Source: an uncultured Methanobacteriaceae archaeon (GTDB lineage Archaea; Methanobacteriota; Methanobacteria; Methanobacteriales; Methanobacteriaceae). Taken from it: 35,948 bases of DNA. This document shows, piece after piece, positions 18,152 through 28,400 of the stretch. Position 1 is the first letter of the stretch. Every line of letters starts with the position of its first letter. The stretch spans positions 1 through 35,948 of the forward strand of contig CADBRM010000029.1 of assembly GCA_902797085.1 (NCBI GenBank). Direction: 5' to 3'. The notes under the pieces were generated by a model, which ran no database searches, was not told where the DNA came from, and saw only the letters and a list, made by a program, of their open reading frames with translations. Position numbers and translations under genes: made by a program.

Positions 18152-20881
18152 ATTCATAATCAAATAAATATAAAAAAGATTATCCTCCTGCTTGTAATAT
18201 TTTTATTACTACTATGTATCTCCAGCGTATCTGCTTCAGACAATTCCACAAACGGCATATACGATACCCCCAACAATACAACAACAGATTGCATGAATAG
18301 GGAAATAGGCGACAATATCCATGAAATTACAAAAAATACCGACACAAGCATACCTACAAAAAGCAGCACTGAAAACAGCAAAAATACCGTTTACGTCAGC
18401 ACCAATGGAAAAGACACCAACAGCGGAACCCTAAGCAATCCAAAGGCAACAATAAAAAATGCATTTGAAAATGTTGCCAACGGAGGTACCATCTATCTTG
18501 GCAGTGGAACTTACACGGAATACGGAATTAATTTAAATAAGAATGTAAACATTATAGGTAACGGTACAAAAACAACAATAATAAACAGCAAAAAGAAACA
18601 TACATTCACAGTCAATGCCAACGTATTATTAAAAGCATTTACAATAACGGATGCCCATGAAAAGAACAATGGTGGCGCAATATACAATAAAGGCACATTA
18701 ACCATGGAAGGAATTAAAATCCAATCATCTTCAGCATCAAATAGCGGAGGGGCAATTTATAACAAAGGAACACTTAAAGCAACAAAAAGTGCATTCTGCA
18801 GCAATAACGCACAAACGGGCGGAGCAATATACAACAGAGGAAGTTTATCCCTTAATCGATGCACATTTGATAAAAACACCGCAGCCATGGGAAGCTCCCT
18901 CTATTCTACCGGAAAAATAACTGTCAACGGATGTAACTATACAAATAACATTAATTCAGCAATATACATACAGAACAAAAATTCAAATACCATAAGGGTA
19001 TCATCTTTCATTTCAAATACCGGAAACAATGGAGGAGCAATCAACAGCATTAATTCAACGCTCACCCTAGAAAAGACATACTTCGAAAACAACATTGCAA
19101 AAAATAATGGAGGTGCCCTATACTCCACCGGAAACACCATACTAAACATTTGTACATTTACCAAGAACTCTGCAAACAACGGAGGAGCAGTAGTCTCCAG
19201 CAGCGGATTAACAGTCACCAATTCATCAATAAAATACAATAAAGCAAACAACCATGGTGGAGCAATATACAATAAAAACAGCAAAATTACAATAGCCAAT
19301 ACAAAATTCAACAGCAATTCGGCCAACAATGGTGGAGCAATAAGCACTACCAGTAACTCCATTGTAAAATTATCAATTGAAAATTCAGAATTCAACAACA
19401 ACAATGCTACTGCAGGAGGAGCAATATTTGCTTACAATAAAACACAGCTAGACATAAAAAACAGCTTCTTTAACAACAACAAAGGCAGTGCAGTATACGT
19501 TAAAACTTCTGCACAGAACAACCTAATTTACAGCAGCAGATTCACTAAAAACTCCGGAACATACGGAGGAGCAGTAAGAAATTATTATTCAACACTGATA
19601 ATGAACAGGAACTATATATCAGCAAACAGTGCAACATACGGAGGAGCCATATTCAGTTCAAAAGCCCTTTCAACATTAACCTACAACATCATAATCAACA
19701 ATGGAGGAAACGACATATACAACAATCCAGGAACTGTAACTGCAAATTACAACTGGTGGGGATCAAATGATAAAGTAGCATCAAACAGAATACACAAAAC
19801 CACGGTAAATAATTGGCTATACATGACATTGTCCACAGATAACAATGCAAAAGTAAATGAAAGGGTCAATGCAGTAGTATCATTATACAACGTATATAAC
19901 GGAAGTACCCTAACAAGCATAACAAACAAAAACCTGCTGTGTGACATCAATATGAATATAAAAGTAAACGGATGTGGAATAACAAACACCCGTGATACCA
20001 CCAACCAGGGATATTACTCATTCACAACAAACTTTACAAAAGAGGGAACGGCAAGCATAACTGCCAAAATCTCATCGCAACTGCTGACGAAAAACATAAA
20101 AATCAGCAACGAATTACTGCCGGGCAAAATTACTTCAGTATTTGTTAGAATAGGATATGCCGTTACATCATATGATGTACAAAAATGGATAAGATCCGAT
20201 ATAATTGACGTTTACATTGAAACAAGTGCCGCACACAATAAGACTGAAAACCTGAGAAATGTAATCAAATTATGTAAAAATACAAAAATACGGGTTCATG
20301 CTTGGGTAATCTGTCTAAAAAATGAGAACGGATTTGATATCAGTGCAACCAGACAGAATTTAGTAAAAAATTTCGTAAATTATACCATGAGAATTAATGG
20401 AATCAGTGGAATTTGTCTGGATTACATACGCTATAGTGGAACAAAAGCCAATGTTGACTCAACAAAGATTACAAACTTTGTTAAATCAGTCCACAACATC
20501 ATAAAAAGTTATAACAAAAATCTGATAGTTTCAGGAACAGTATTTCCAGAAAAAGAGGGGACTCTAACATATTATGGTCAAGATTATGCTGCCTTAAGCC
20601 CATATCTTGATGTGATGATGCCTATGGCATATAAATATGATTATAAAGAAGGTACTGCCTGGCTAAAAAGTGTTACTTCATATGTAGTCAAAAGAGCAGT
20701 TTACAGTAAAGTTGTAACTGTTCTTCAAACATATAAAACTTCAGGCGGAACCAGCACGGAACTATCAAAATCAGAACTTGAAAATGATGCCAGAGCCGTA
20801 ATGTCAGTCGGATCATATGGTTATTCATTATTCCGTTACGGATTAATAAGTTCCTATCCTACAGCATCACCCAAATTATAA
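18152..20881 (+). CDS. Secreted beta-helix surface protein with a C-terminal glycoside-hydrolase-like TIM barrel (ATT start)
   Basis: About 909 residues. The frame upstream of the first ATG (18293) encodes a perfect signal peptide: a short basic start ending INIKK, then a run of about 16 hydrophobic residues and VSAS as the cleavage site. A GAGGTGA ribosome binding site at 18139-18145 lies six bases before an ATT codon at 18152, the only initiation-like codon there. Residues about 79-130 are a DUF1565-type start (YVSTNGKDTNSG). Up to about 530 follow many GGAIYN/GGALYS repeats of a right-handed beta-helix, closed by NWWG. An Ig-like stretch (about 545-650) precedes a domain at about 653-909 with GICLDYIRYSG, DVMMPMAYKYD and YGYSLFRYG, resembling GHL10/DUF4015-type putative glycosidase barrels. 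No C-terminal membrane anchor is present. The ligand and substrate are unknown. Confidence 0.75.
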   Translation: MHNQINIKKIILLLVIFLLLLCISSVSASDNSTNGIYDTPNNTTTDCMNREIGDNIHEITKNTDTSIPTKSSTENSKNTVYVSTNGKDTNSGTLSNPKATIKNAFENVANGGTIYLGSGTYTEYGINLNKNVNIIGNGTKTTIINSKKKHTFTVNANVLLKAFTITDAHEKNNGGAIYNKGTLTMEGIKIQSSSASNSGGAIYNKGTLKATKSAFCSNNAQTGGAIYNRGSLSLNRCTFDKNTAAMGSSLYSTGKITVNGCNYTNNINSAIYIQNKNSNTIRVSSFISNTGNNGGAINSINSTLTLEKTYFENNIAKNNGGALYSTGNTILNICTFTKNSANNGGAVVSSSGLTVTNSSIKYNKANNHGGAIYNKNSKITIANTKFNSNSANNGGAISTTSNSIVKLSIENSEFNNNNATAGGAIFAYNKTQLDIKNSFFNNNKGSAVYVKTSAQNNLIYSSRFTKNSGTYGGAVRNYYSTLIMNRNYISANSATYGGAIFSSKALSTLTYNIIINNGGNDIYNNPGTVTANYNWWGSNDKVASNRIHKTTVNNWLYMTLSTDNNAKVNERVNAVVSLYNVYNGSTLTSITNKNLLCDINMNIKVNGCGITNTRDTTNQGYYSFTTNFTKEGTASITAKISSQLLTKNIKISNELLPGKITSVFVRIGYAVTSYDVQKWIRSDIIDVYIETSAAHNKTENLRNVIKLCKNTKIRVHAWVICLKNENGFDISATRQNLVKNFVNYTMRINGISGICLDYIRYSGTKANVDSTKITNFVKSVHNIIKSYNKNLIVSGTVFPEKEGTLTYYGQDYAALSPYLDVMMPMAYKYDYKEGTAWLKSVTSYVVKRAVYSKVVTVLQTYKTSGGTSTELSKSELENDARAVMSVGSYGYSLFRYGLISSYPTASPKL

Positions 20882-20889
20882 AAAGAAGG

Positions 20890-20934
20890 AGACTACACAG
20901 TAGTCTTCAACAATTCTATTTTTTAAAAAAAAAA
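20890..20934 (+). terminator. Hairpin terminator after the beta-helix protein gene
   Basis: AGACTAC (20890-20896) and GTAGTCT (20900-20906) form a perfect 7-bp stem with a three-base loop, followed by a T-rich stretch at 20919-20924. The A-rich run beyond it would serve as a T tract for the converging xerA transcript. Confidence 0.65.
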
Positions 20935-20951
20935 ATTTTTAATTATTACCA

Positions 20952-21905
20952 TTAATCCATCATACTTTCTAATTCCTGATTTTTACGTACATTGTGTTCT
21001 CTGTTTAACCATGCATCATCATAGGCATGTTTAAGCGTGTCCATATCCACACTAGTATAAATCTGAGTAGTACTAAGGTTACTGTGTCCCAATAATTGTT
21101 GGATAGCCCTTATATCCACCCCATTTTTAAGCAGGTGTGTAGCGAATGAATGTCTAAGTACGTGAGGAGTGACTTTTTTCTTAATGTTTGCTTTACTGGC
21201 ATATTCCTTAATCATTAACTGAATATACCTGGAAGTTAACATGTTGTTTCTCTGATTGACAAACAACAACTCGTTTTCGACACCCCTTTTTTCAAGGTAT
21301 TCCTGTATCAGATCCAGTGTTGCCTCATCAAAGAGCACTATTCTATCCTTTTCCCCCTTACCACGCACACGTATAGTACGTTCAGTATAATCAATAGTCC
21401 TGATTTGTAATTTTATCAATTCAGATACCCTTAAACCGGTGGAATATAACAGGGTCAGGATTAATTTATTTCTAAGACGTGAGATGTTTTGAGGATTACT
21501 CTTCTCCGGATCATATTCATCATCCCTGGCATGAATCAAATCATAAACTTCCTGCTCATTCAATGCCTTAGGCAATGATTTGGTTCTTTTAGGTGCCTTG
21601 ATTTCAGTATATATGTCCAGTTGGGCAAATTGGAAGAACTTCTTAATAACCACGGTAACCAGATACAGATAGTTTTGAGATACTCCCTTATCCCTTTTCA
21701 AATGTTGTAAGTATTTTTTAAATGAACGTAATAATCCCTGTTCATCCTTAAGTCTTTTTTCTGTTAATAAAAAGTTATAAAAACTGTGTAATATAGAGGT
21801 ATATGTCTTCAATGTATTTTCAGAATAACTTTGTATATCCATTTCTAGAATGTAATCTTCTATTATATCTTCAAAATCCATTTCTTCCAAAAAAGTGTTT
21901 GACAT
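20952..21905 (-). CDS. xerA: Tyrosine recombinase XerA (XerC/D-like)
   Basis: This 317-residue protein has a SAM-like N-terminal core-binding domain (residues about 10-100) and a C-terminal catalytic domain. The catalytic residues are Arg159 (STGLRVSEL), a beta-hairpin Lys near 183 (RGKGEKDR), His248 and Arg251 ([11 protein letters not shown]), His274 (LLGHSN) and the nucleophile Tyr283 (TTQIYTSVD). Archaeal XerA resolves chromosome dimers at a dif site without FtsK. The start is ATG 21905 preceded by AGGAGG; the longer frame from 21920 would begin inside that ribosome binding site. It lies downstream of dnaG on the same strand, about 56 nt away. No element ends or cargo genes are nearby, so a housekeeping Xer is more likely than a phage integrase. 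No dif-like site was recognised. Confidence 0.9.
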   Translation of the reverse strand: MSNTFLEEMDFEDIIEDYILEMDIQSYSENTLKTYTSILHSFYNFLLTEKRLKDEQGLLRSFKKYLQHLKRDKGVSQNYLYLVTVVIKKFFQFAQLDIYTEIKAPKRTKSLPKALNEQEVYDLIHARDDEYDPEKSNPQNISRLRNKLILTLLYSTGLRVSELIKLQIRTIDYTERTIRVRGKGEKDRIVLFDEATLDLIQEYLEKRGVENELLFVNQRNNMLTSRYIQLMIKEYASKANIKKKVTPHVLRHSFATHLLKNGVDIRAIQQLLGHSNLSTTQIYTSVDMDTLKHAYDDAWLNREHNVRKNQELESMMD

Positions 21906-21961
21906 ATGTTTCCTCCTCATTAATGGGTGGTTAAAAAAAGTAAAGAATGTTGTTTCTTTAC

Positions 21962-23383
21962 TTATTTAGTAATAATTTTAATGGTTTCAGGTTTCTTTAC
22001 AACTTCACTCATTTTAACTGCTACCAAACATTCAATATTCTTTTCTTTTGATAAATCAACCAATCTCTGACTGATAATCCCATCAAAGATAACCGTATTA
22101 ATATCCTCTTTGGCACCTTTAATTTCATTATATAAATCTTCAACTTTAACTTCAGAAATCACTTCAAATTTTTCATTAAAGAATCGGCCTTTACCGGTAC
22201 CCTTGATTTCATCCAAAGAAGTCAAATATTTGTTCTGTTTTTTAACTGGTTTTTCTTCAGCAGTCTGTTCCGCATCCACAGGAATGTCATCTTTTACTTC
22301 TTCTTTCTCAACATCCACTTTCTTTGTGTCCTGTTCTGTCTGTTTAATTTCTTTTTCAAGCTGATCTTTGAGTTGCTGTGTTAAGTCATCGTAGTTGTCG
22401 TCGTCCCTATCATCCTTTAAATCCTGATTATAATTCAGAGAATTATCTTCCCTGTAATCTTTTCTTTTGGATTTGCTGTGATAATTATGTTGGCTGTGAT
22501 TAAAGTTTGCATGTTGTGTTATCTTGTCTACAGATGTTTTGTTTTTCAAAGCATAGATAACCTGGTCTTTATTTAAGTATTCTACCTCTTGACCTCGTGG
22601 TGCCCTTGTAACATAGTCTATGTCACCGATTTGGAGTAATTCCTTAAGAATTAAATCTCCTCCTCTGTCACCATCAAGGAATGCGGTTACTGTTCTTTCT
22701 TTTGTCAAGTCTGCAACAGTCTTCGGTACATTTACTCCTTCAACGGCTATGGTGTTTTTGATTCCATATTTGAGTAAGTTCAATACGTCTGATCTGCCTT
22801 CCACAATTAGAATTGCATCAGAAGTTGGAGTATTCGGACCTGCCGGTAAATTATCTTCACCGAACTCTATTATTTCAGGTACCTTGATTGATTCCTTTAC
22901 CTCATCAATCATTCTGGAACTTTCAGGCGTGAATTCCTCCATCATGTTTTTGTACAATTCCTTTGCTCTTTCAACAATGGTTCGTCTTTTTACTGCACGA
23001 ACATCTTCAATTGAAGTAACCCTTAAGCTGGCCTCACATGGTCCTACCCTATTAATAGTTTCCAGTGATGCTGCCAGAATTGTAGTTTCTATTCTGTCAA
23101 GACTGGATGGAATAATGACTTCACCTTTGGTTTTACCTGACTTGTTAGTCATGTCTACCTTTATTCTTCCTATCCTACCAGTTTTCTGCAATTCCCGTAA
23201 GTCAAGGCTGTCACTAAGTAAACCTTCGGTCTGTCCGAATATTGCACCCACCACATCAGGTTTTTCTACAAAACCCTTTGCATTAATTTGTGAGTGTATT
23301 AAATATTTTGTTGTTGTAACTTCATCCTTAAACACATAATAATATTCTTCATCATCGTGATATTTTGCATTTTTATGAGTCAT
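21962..23383 (-). CDS. dnaG: Archaeal DnaG-type primase/exosome subunit
   Basis: Archaeal DnaG has a Toprim catalytic core, makes RNA primers in vitro, and is a component of the archaeal RNA exosome. The 473-residue protein has the Toprim motifs VEGRSD (residues 194-199, Glu195) and LDGDRGG (236-242, Asp237 and Asp239), with RGQEVE shortly after. The N-terminal ~170 residues are the archaeal DnaG-specific region. Residues about 290-390 form a long charged, low-complexity linker with His/Asn/Tyr-rich and then Asp/Glu/Lys-rich parts. The last 85 residues are a conserved small domain ([15 protein letters not shown] onward). ATG 23383 has AGGCGAT six bases before. Bacterial DnaG zinc-binding and helicase-binding domains are absent, as expected. 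Confidence 0.93.
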   Translation of the reverse strand: MTHKNAKYHDDEEYYYVFKDEVTTTKYLIHSQINAKGFVEKPDVVGAIFGQTEGLLSDSLDLRELQKTGRIGRIKVDMTNKSGKTKGEVIIPSSLDRIETTILAASLETINRVGPCEASLRVTSIEDVRAVKRRTIVERAKELYKNMMEEFTPESSRMIDEVKESIKVPEIIEFGEDNLPAGPNTPTSDAILIVEGRSDVLNLLKYGIKNTIAVEGVNVPKTVADLTKERTVTAFLDGDRGGDLILKELLQIGDIDYVTRAPRGQEVEYLNKDQVIYALKNKTSVDKITQHANFNHSQHNYHSKSKRKDYREDNSLNYNQDLKDDRDDDNYDDLTQQLKDQLEKEIKQTEQDTKKVDVEKEEVKDDIPVDAEQTAEEKPVKKQNKYLTSLDEIKGTGKGRFFNEKFEVISEVKVEDLYNEIKGAKEDINTVIFDGIISQRLVDLSKEKNIECLVAVKMSEVVKKPETIKIITK

Positions 23384-23843
23384 GTTATCGCCTTTTTAGA
23401 TATAATCTATCATTAAGCGAAGAGATGAAAAAAACTTTAATACCTTTTTTTTGAGTTTAATTATTGATTAAATACAATTAACCAATACATGAGACTGTTA
23501 AAGCATAAATTAAAATCTATAATTAATTTAAAAAGCCCAACAGTAAATTTATTAATTTTATTATTATTTAATAGCATATATTATAACTACTTCGTTATAT
23601 CATATACATTTATTATTTATTCATGTTATGTTATATAATATTGACTAAAATTCAAAGATTCATAAAAAGAAAGATATATTAATTAGGTTATACATAAATT
23701 ACATCATAGCTAATTGTATGTTAATATACAATATTTTTTTAAATATGATTTTTACTTATTAATCACTATTAAGTAAAATTGTTCTATGTAATTTTTTAGA
23801 ACAACTTATTTTACAAATCATAATAATTATTTGAGGGAAATTA
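23384..23843. other. 460-bp divergent promoter region between dnaG and the aIF5A gene
   Basis: The region is AT-rich without open frames. It contains the 18-base element TAGCATATATTATAACTA (23572-23589), identical to one before the IMPase operon. That copy is about 255 nt before aIF5A, so either the aIF5A leader is long or a closer TATA is used (for example around 23720-23745). No RNA gene was recognised. Confidence 0.5.
23572..23589 (+). promoter_or_regulatory. Extended TATA element upstream of aIF5A, identical to the one at 690-707
   Basis: The 18 bases TAGCATATATTATAACTA recur exactly in the same orientation upstream of another gene in the window. This supports a promoter or BRE/TATA role, but the distance to the aIF5A start is large. 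Confidence 0.4.
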
Positions 23844-24242
23844 ATGGCAACTAAAGTAGTAGAAATTAAAACTTTAAAACAAGGAAAATACTTAGTATTA
23901 GGTGGAGAAGCTTCAAAAATTACCAGTATCTCAACATCATCTCCTGGTAAACACGGTGCAGCAAAAGCACGTATCGAAGCAGTAGGTATCTTTGACAACC
24001 AAAAAAGAAGTCTTGTAAAACCTGTAAACGCAAAAGTTGACGTACCTATCATCGATAAGAGAGTAGGACAGGTTATTGCTTTAATGGGAACTGAAGTACA
24101 ACTCATGGACTTAGAAACCTACGAAACAATCGATTTACCAATCCCTGATGATTTAAAAGATGAAATCGTTGAAGGTAGAGAAGTAGAATACATCGAAGCT
24201 ATGGGTAACATGAAAATTATGAGAACAAAAGGTGGAAACTAA
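23844..24242 (+). CDS. eif5A: Translation factor aIF5A (hypusine-containing)
   Basis: aIF5A binds the ribosomal E site and relieves stalling, for example at proline runs. The 132-residue protein has the hypusination loop [14 protein letters not shown] with Lys36 as the residue to be modified to (deoxy)hypusine, followed by an OB-fold domain (residues about 70-130). The usual archaeal KPGKHG is SPGKHG here. The start ATG 23844 follows GAGGG. Length and composition are normal; codon use is that of a highly expressed gene. Two T tracts just after the stop (24252-24258 and 24264-24271) are the probable terminator. Confidence 0.96.
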   Translation: MATKVVEIKTLKQGKYLVLGGEASKITSISTSSPGKHGAAKARIEAVGIFDNQKRSLVKPVNAKVDVPIIDKRVGQVIALMGTEVQLMDLETYETIDLPIPDDLKDEIVEGREVEYIEAMGNMKIMRTKGGN

Positions 24243-24740
24243 GTTTAAACCTTTTTTTCCAAATTTTTTTTATATTTTATTTTAAACTCCTGAAAACAAG
24301 CTATTTTTAATGATATTTTCACTTTAAACTTATTCTTACCCATAAATCATCATATGTATCAGCAGTAAAAAAAATTGTAATGATTATATATAATGAATAA
24401 TAAATATAATGATTAGTTAATTAGCTATATAAGAATGATATGGTATTTAAAATTTAATTAAGAAAAGCTCTACAAATATTGAAATAAGTAATATAGTATA
24501 ATTTTTCAAAATTTTTTTATTAAAAAAGATTTTGAACCTTTTCATAATATTTTAAATACTAACATTATTCTTCTCAAGGGAAAAATAGATCTACACAATT
24601 TAAAAATCCTGAGTCAAAATATAGCATTAGCTAATTATAATAGGATTTAATTAATAAAAATAAGTTCTATTTATACTACATAACTTTTTTTATTACTTTT
24701 TATAATATTTTAAAAAAAAAATAGTTTGGGAAGGGAGAGT
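24243..24740. other. 498-bp intergenic region between converging aIF5A and GyrI-like genes
   Basis: The aIF5A terminator T tracts lie at the left end. The right end (about 24685-24722) has T and A runs that could end the minus-strand gene. The middle is over 75 percent A+T by eye, with no frame and no recognised RNA. A gap this long between converging genes is unusual in this window, and it may hold a small RNA that cannot be recognised by eye. Confidence 0.4.
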
Positions 24741-25232
24741 TCAGTCTCTTTTTGGACCCATATAAATTACAGGCAACTGAATTTCTGTCATAGTCTCTTC
24801 TACAGGAGTATCCGGACTTGCCGGAATGTAAATTTCTGTAATTGGACCTACAATATCATACTGATTTTCTATAGCGTAATTAACCATTTCCCTTATTGAC
24901 TCATTGAAGTCCTTGTGAGAACCCCTATGTATTGCAGACAATACCGTGTGTTCAGTTACTTCCTTAAGACCAAGAATACCTAAACGTCCTGCCGGTTTTC
25001 CACCCATATCAAATGACTTGATAGGCATCCCAACCTCAAACATCTGAATATTCTCTGCACGTTCCTCCAAATCGTTTTCATAAGATCCGTAAGGATAACC
25101 CACGGCTTCCAAATTATTTTCCGAAATTAACTCTCCAACTTCTTCAATAAACTGTGGTAACTTACTGAAACTGTCAGTATGAGGTACATATGCTACTTTT
25201 TGTTCGGGAACTCTTTTTTCTTTAATTTCCAT
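24741..25232 (-). CDS. GyrI-like/AraC effector-binding domain protein
   Basis: This 163-residue protein matches the GyrI-like small-molecule-binding domain, a duplicated SH2-like fold found alone or at the end of AraC and MerR regulators. It shows the alternating pattern of two repeats: a first one ending around MFEVGMPI and a second with HTVLSAIHRGSH-DFNESIREMVNYA and GPITEIYI. It has no DNA-binding domain, so it would bind a hydrophobic or cyclic ligand or a protein partner by itself. The start chosen is ATG 25232, nine bases after AAGGA; the TTG at 25241 lies too close to that site. It is a single gene with no obvious partners, divergent from the Ig-like surface protein gene. Confidence 0.78.
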   Translation of the reverse strand: MEIKEKRVPEQKVAYVPHTDSFSKLPQFIEEVGELISENNLEAVGYPYGSYENDLEERAENIQMFEVGMPIKSFDMGGKPAGRLGILGLKEVTEHTVLSAIHRGSHKDFNESIREMVNYAIENQYDIVGPITEIYIPASPDTPVEETMTEIQLPVIYMGPKRD

Positions 25233-25447
25233 CAATATCAATCCTTGTTCTACTTCCTTTTATTTCATTTTCACTTTCTATATATTACACTTATATCCTT
25301 TATCATATTAAAAATTATAATTTTAAGCCAATTTGTAAGCCTCCAACATAAGTTAATGTTGAGGTTAAAGAAATAATATTCTCCATGAAAAATATTAAAA
25401 TCTCCCTTATTAACCTCATTCAAAAATTAACCGGAAAGGAGGAAAAT

Positions 25448-28400
25448 ATGTTAAATTCAAAACAAAGCATGTATTGTCTGTTGTTGCTGGCAATCATAGT
25501 GCTGATAATAGGGACAGGCTATTCCAACGCTGCCAGCATAAGTGAAGACAACCTGACAGACAATGACCTTGCGAAAATAGACATGACCAACGAAAAAAAT
25601 CCTGAAACATGTATCAAAGAAGACAAAACAATCAGAACCCTGGAAAAGACAGATACGAATAATGTTAAGGGCGAAAACGAATTACAACCCATATCAATAT
25701 ACACGGAGGACATCGAATGCAACTACGGCGATGTTGTAAGCATGGATGTCACAACAGACCCCGAAGTAGATGAAGGACTGTTAACATGGTACGTCAACGA
25801 GAAACTTGTGGGAGTAAAGAACCTGTCCACTTCAGCCGCATCATACGAGCTTAGAACAGGCAACTACAGACCCGGAACCTACGAGATAATGGTCAGCTAC
25901 AGCAACAGCATCAGCTACCAGAACAATCACACGACAGCAAACCTGACCATACGTCCACTGAACACACAGGTAAAGAACATAGTCTACGACTTTGACCCGG
26001 AAAACAACATTGAAGTAACCCTGAACGTAGTGGGAAGCGATGATGAAATACTGGACTACGGAACACTGAACATTTACAGAGAAGAAAATCTGATAGACAC
26101 CCTCGAAATAGAAGACTATGACGTGTCATTCACGCTAGACAAAAGCTGCAACATGGAAATAGTGACATTCGAATACATCGGCGACTCATTCTACAGCACG
26201 TCACGAACGGAACACCTAGTATACGTTGAAAAGCTTGACTGCGACATTTACCTGCCGTACATGACAGGCTACCATTCATCAACAATCAGCCAGTCAGTAA
26301 CCTTCTACACGAACAAGGCGGTGAATGACGGAAAGCTGCACGTCTACATCAATGGGGTGCTGACAGATGAAATAACCGTTAACAGTTCAGACATGGAACT
26401 TGAAGTTGACTTAAGCGAATACCCCGAAGGAACATACCCCGTTTACATTGAATACGTTGACAGTGATGTCTACAACGATGCGGCATACCATACAACATTG
26501 AAGGTAAACCGGATTCCGACAACACTCTACACATCAAACATAACGGCACACAAAAACGATATGGTAAACCTCAGGGCAAGCATATACAATTTCGTTGACC
26601 AGACTGATGAGGGAATGCTGGAATTTCTCATAGATGACGAAAGCATAAAGACAACTCTGGTAAACAACACCACAACAACAGAAGGTTATCTGATACCGGA
26701 AAACCTTGCATATGGACAGCACACCCTGATGGTAAAGTACCACGGTACACAAAAATATGCTCCAAGCCAAGTGAGTGCACAGCTGAACATCATAAAATAC
26801 CCAAATTCATTGTCGATAAAAAATTACACGATAAACAGTCAGGGATCAATAGAAATAAACGTTCGTGAATATTCCTATGAAAATACTGTTGATGATGGAG
26901 TCATTGAATACTATGTGAACGGAACACCGGCCGGTAGCGTGAATGTCGAATCAAACGTCACGACAATAACACTGCCTGAGGAATATACCGGAGACAACGA
27001 ATATGAAATCATGCTGAAGTACACCGGCTCGGAAAAATTTGAGGATGCAAACATGACTGCAAATATTCGTCCGGAGAAATACAACACAACCACAAGAATC
27101 TACGATTTCATCAACAATAAAAACATACTTAACATAACAAGTTATGTTTATTCAACAAAGTATGATGATATAAATGAAGGTGCAATAAAATTTTACCTTG
27201 ATGACAATGCAATAGGTATAGTTGATGTTGAAAATAACCGGGCAAACATAGTTTACGATATGGACAACATGACCGAAAAAATGTACACCATCAAAACGGA
27301 ATACACGGGAACGAACCTGTACAGAAATTCAACCAACCAAACAAGCATAAACTACACGATAAACAGAAAAACAATATACATAAGAACAGACACAAGCATA
27401 ACCGCAGCACCATCTGAAGACATAGACATAAAAGCCAACATCACAGACTACGAAGGAAACACAATAAACCTTACAACGACAGCCAAAATCACTATAGGCA
27501 CAGAAGAGATAACAGTACCGGTAACAGAGGGACATATCACATACACACACCACATAGCATCCTATGCCGATGAGGAAACGACAAACATAACAATAGACAT
27601 AGCAAGAACAAAATATTACAAGGAAGCTACAAGAAGCATCAGACTTAACATACAAAAAAATTCGCCATATATAACAAGCCAAAACACCATCAGAACAAAC
27701 AAAGGAGAAAACGTACTGATAAACGCAACATTAAACCTAAACCATGACATATTGAACGAAAACATAAGCGCAATACTAAAGATAAACAACAGAACAGTTT
27801 ATCAGGGCATCTTCACAAACGGGCAATTCCAATACAAACTAGCGCTAGGCAGCAGATACACATCAAACACATACAACATAACAATAAAAACAAAGGAAAC
27901 ACCGCTATACCACACAGCACAAAAGGACATCACACTAAACCTGAACCCAAGAAACACATACATAACCTCCAAAAACATAGTGGCAAAAAACGGGGAAAGA
28001 ATCTACATAAATGCAACAGTATACGACACAATCACACGCACAACAGTAAACGGAACATCCAGAGTAAACATTAAAATCAACGAGAAGACACTGGAAAACA
28101 TAAACGCAACAAACGGAAAAATACTCTACTCATACATAAACGACTACTCTGCAAAAGACTACAACATAACAATAATATACGGAGAAAACGGAATATACAA
28201 CGAATCAAGATGGAACGGAACACTAAACATAACATCAGCACCACTAAAAATAAGGGCAAACAACATAAACACAAATGCATACAAAACAATAAACATCAAA
28301 GCAGACATATTGGATGACAACAAACCGGCAACAGGAACAATAAAAACAGCAATAAAAATAAGCAACAAAACAATAATGGAATTGAACGTTACAGACGGAA

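Noticed and set aside
18293-18295. ATG 18293 as start of the beta-helix protein
   Set aside because: No ribosome binding site precedes it, and 47 upstream in-frame residues form a textbook signal peptide behind a proper ribosome binding site.
20952-21905. Integrated virus or plasmid signalled by the tyrosine recombinase
   Set aside because: No attachment repeats, tRNA end, capsid, replication or cargo genes are adjacent; the gene lies next to dnaG as a housekeeping XerA would.
22110-23339. Plus-strand frames antisense to dnaG (84 and 239 residues)
   Set aside because: Shadows of the dnaG frame; Ser/Leu-rich with no domain motif.
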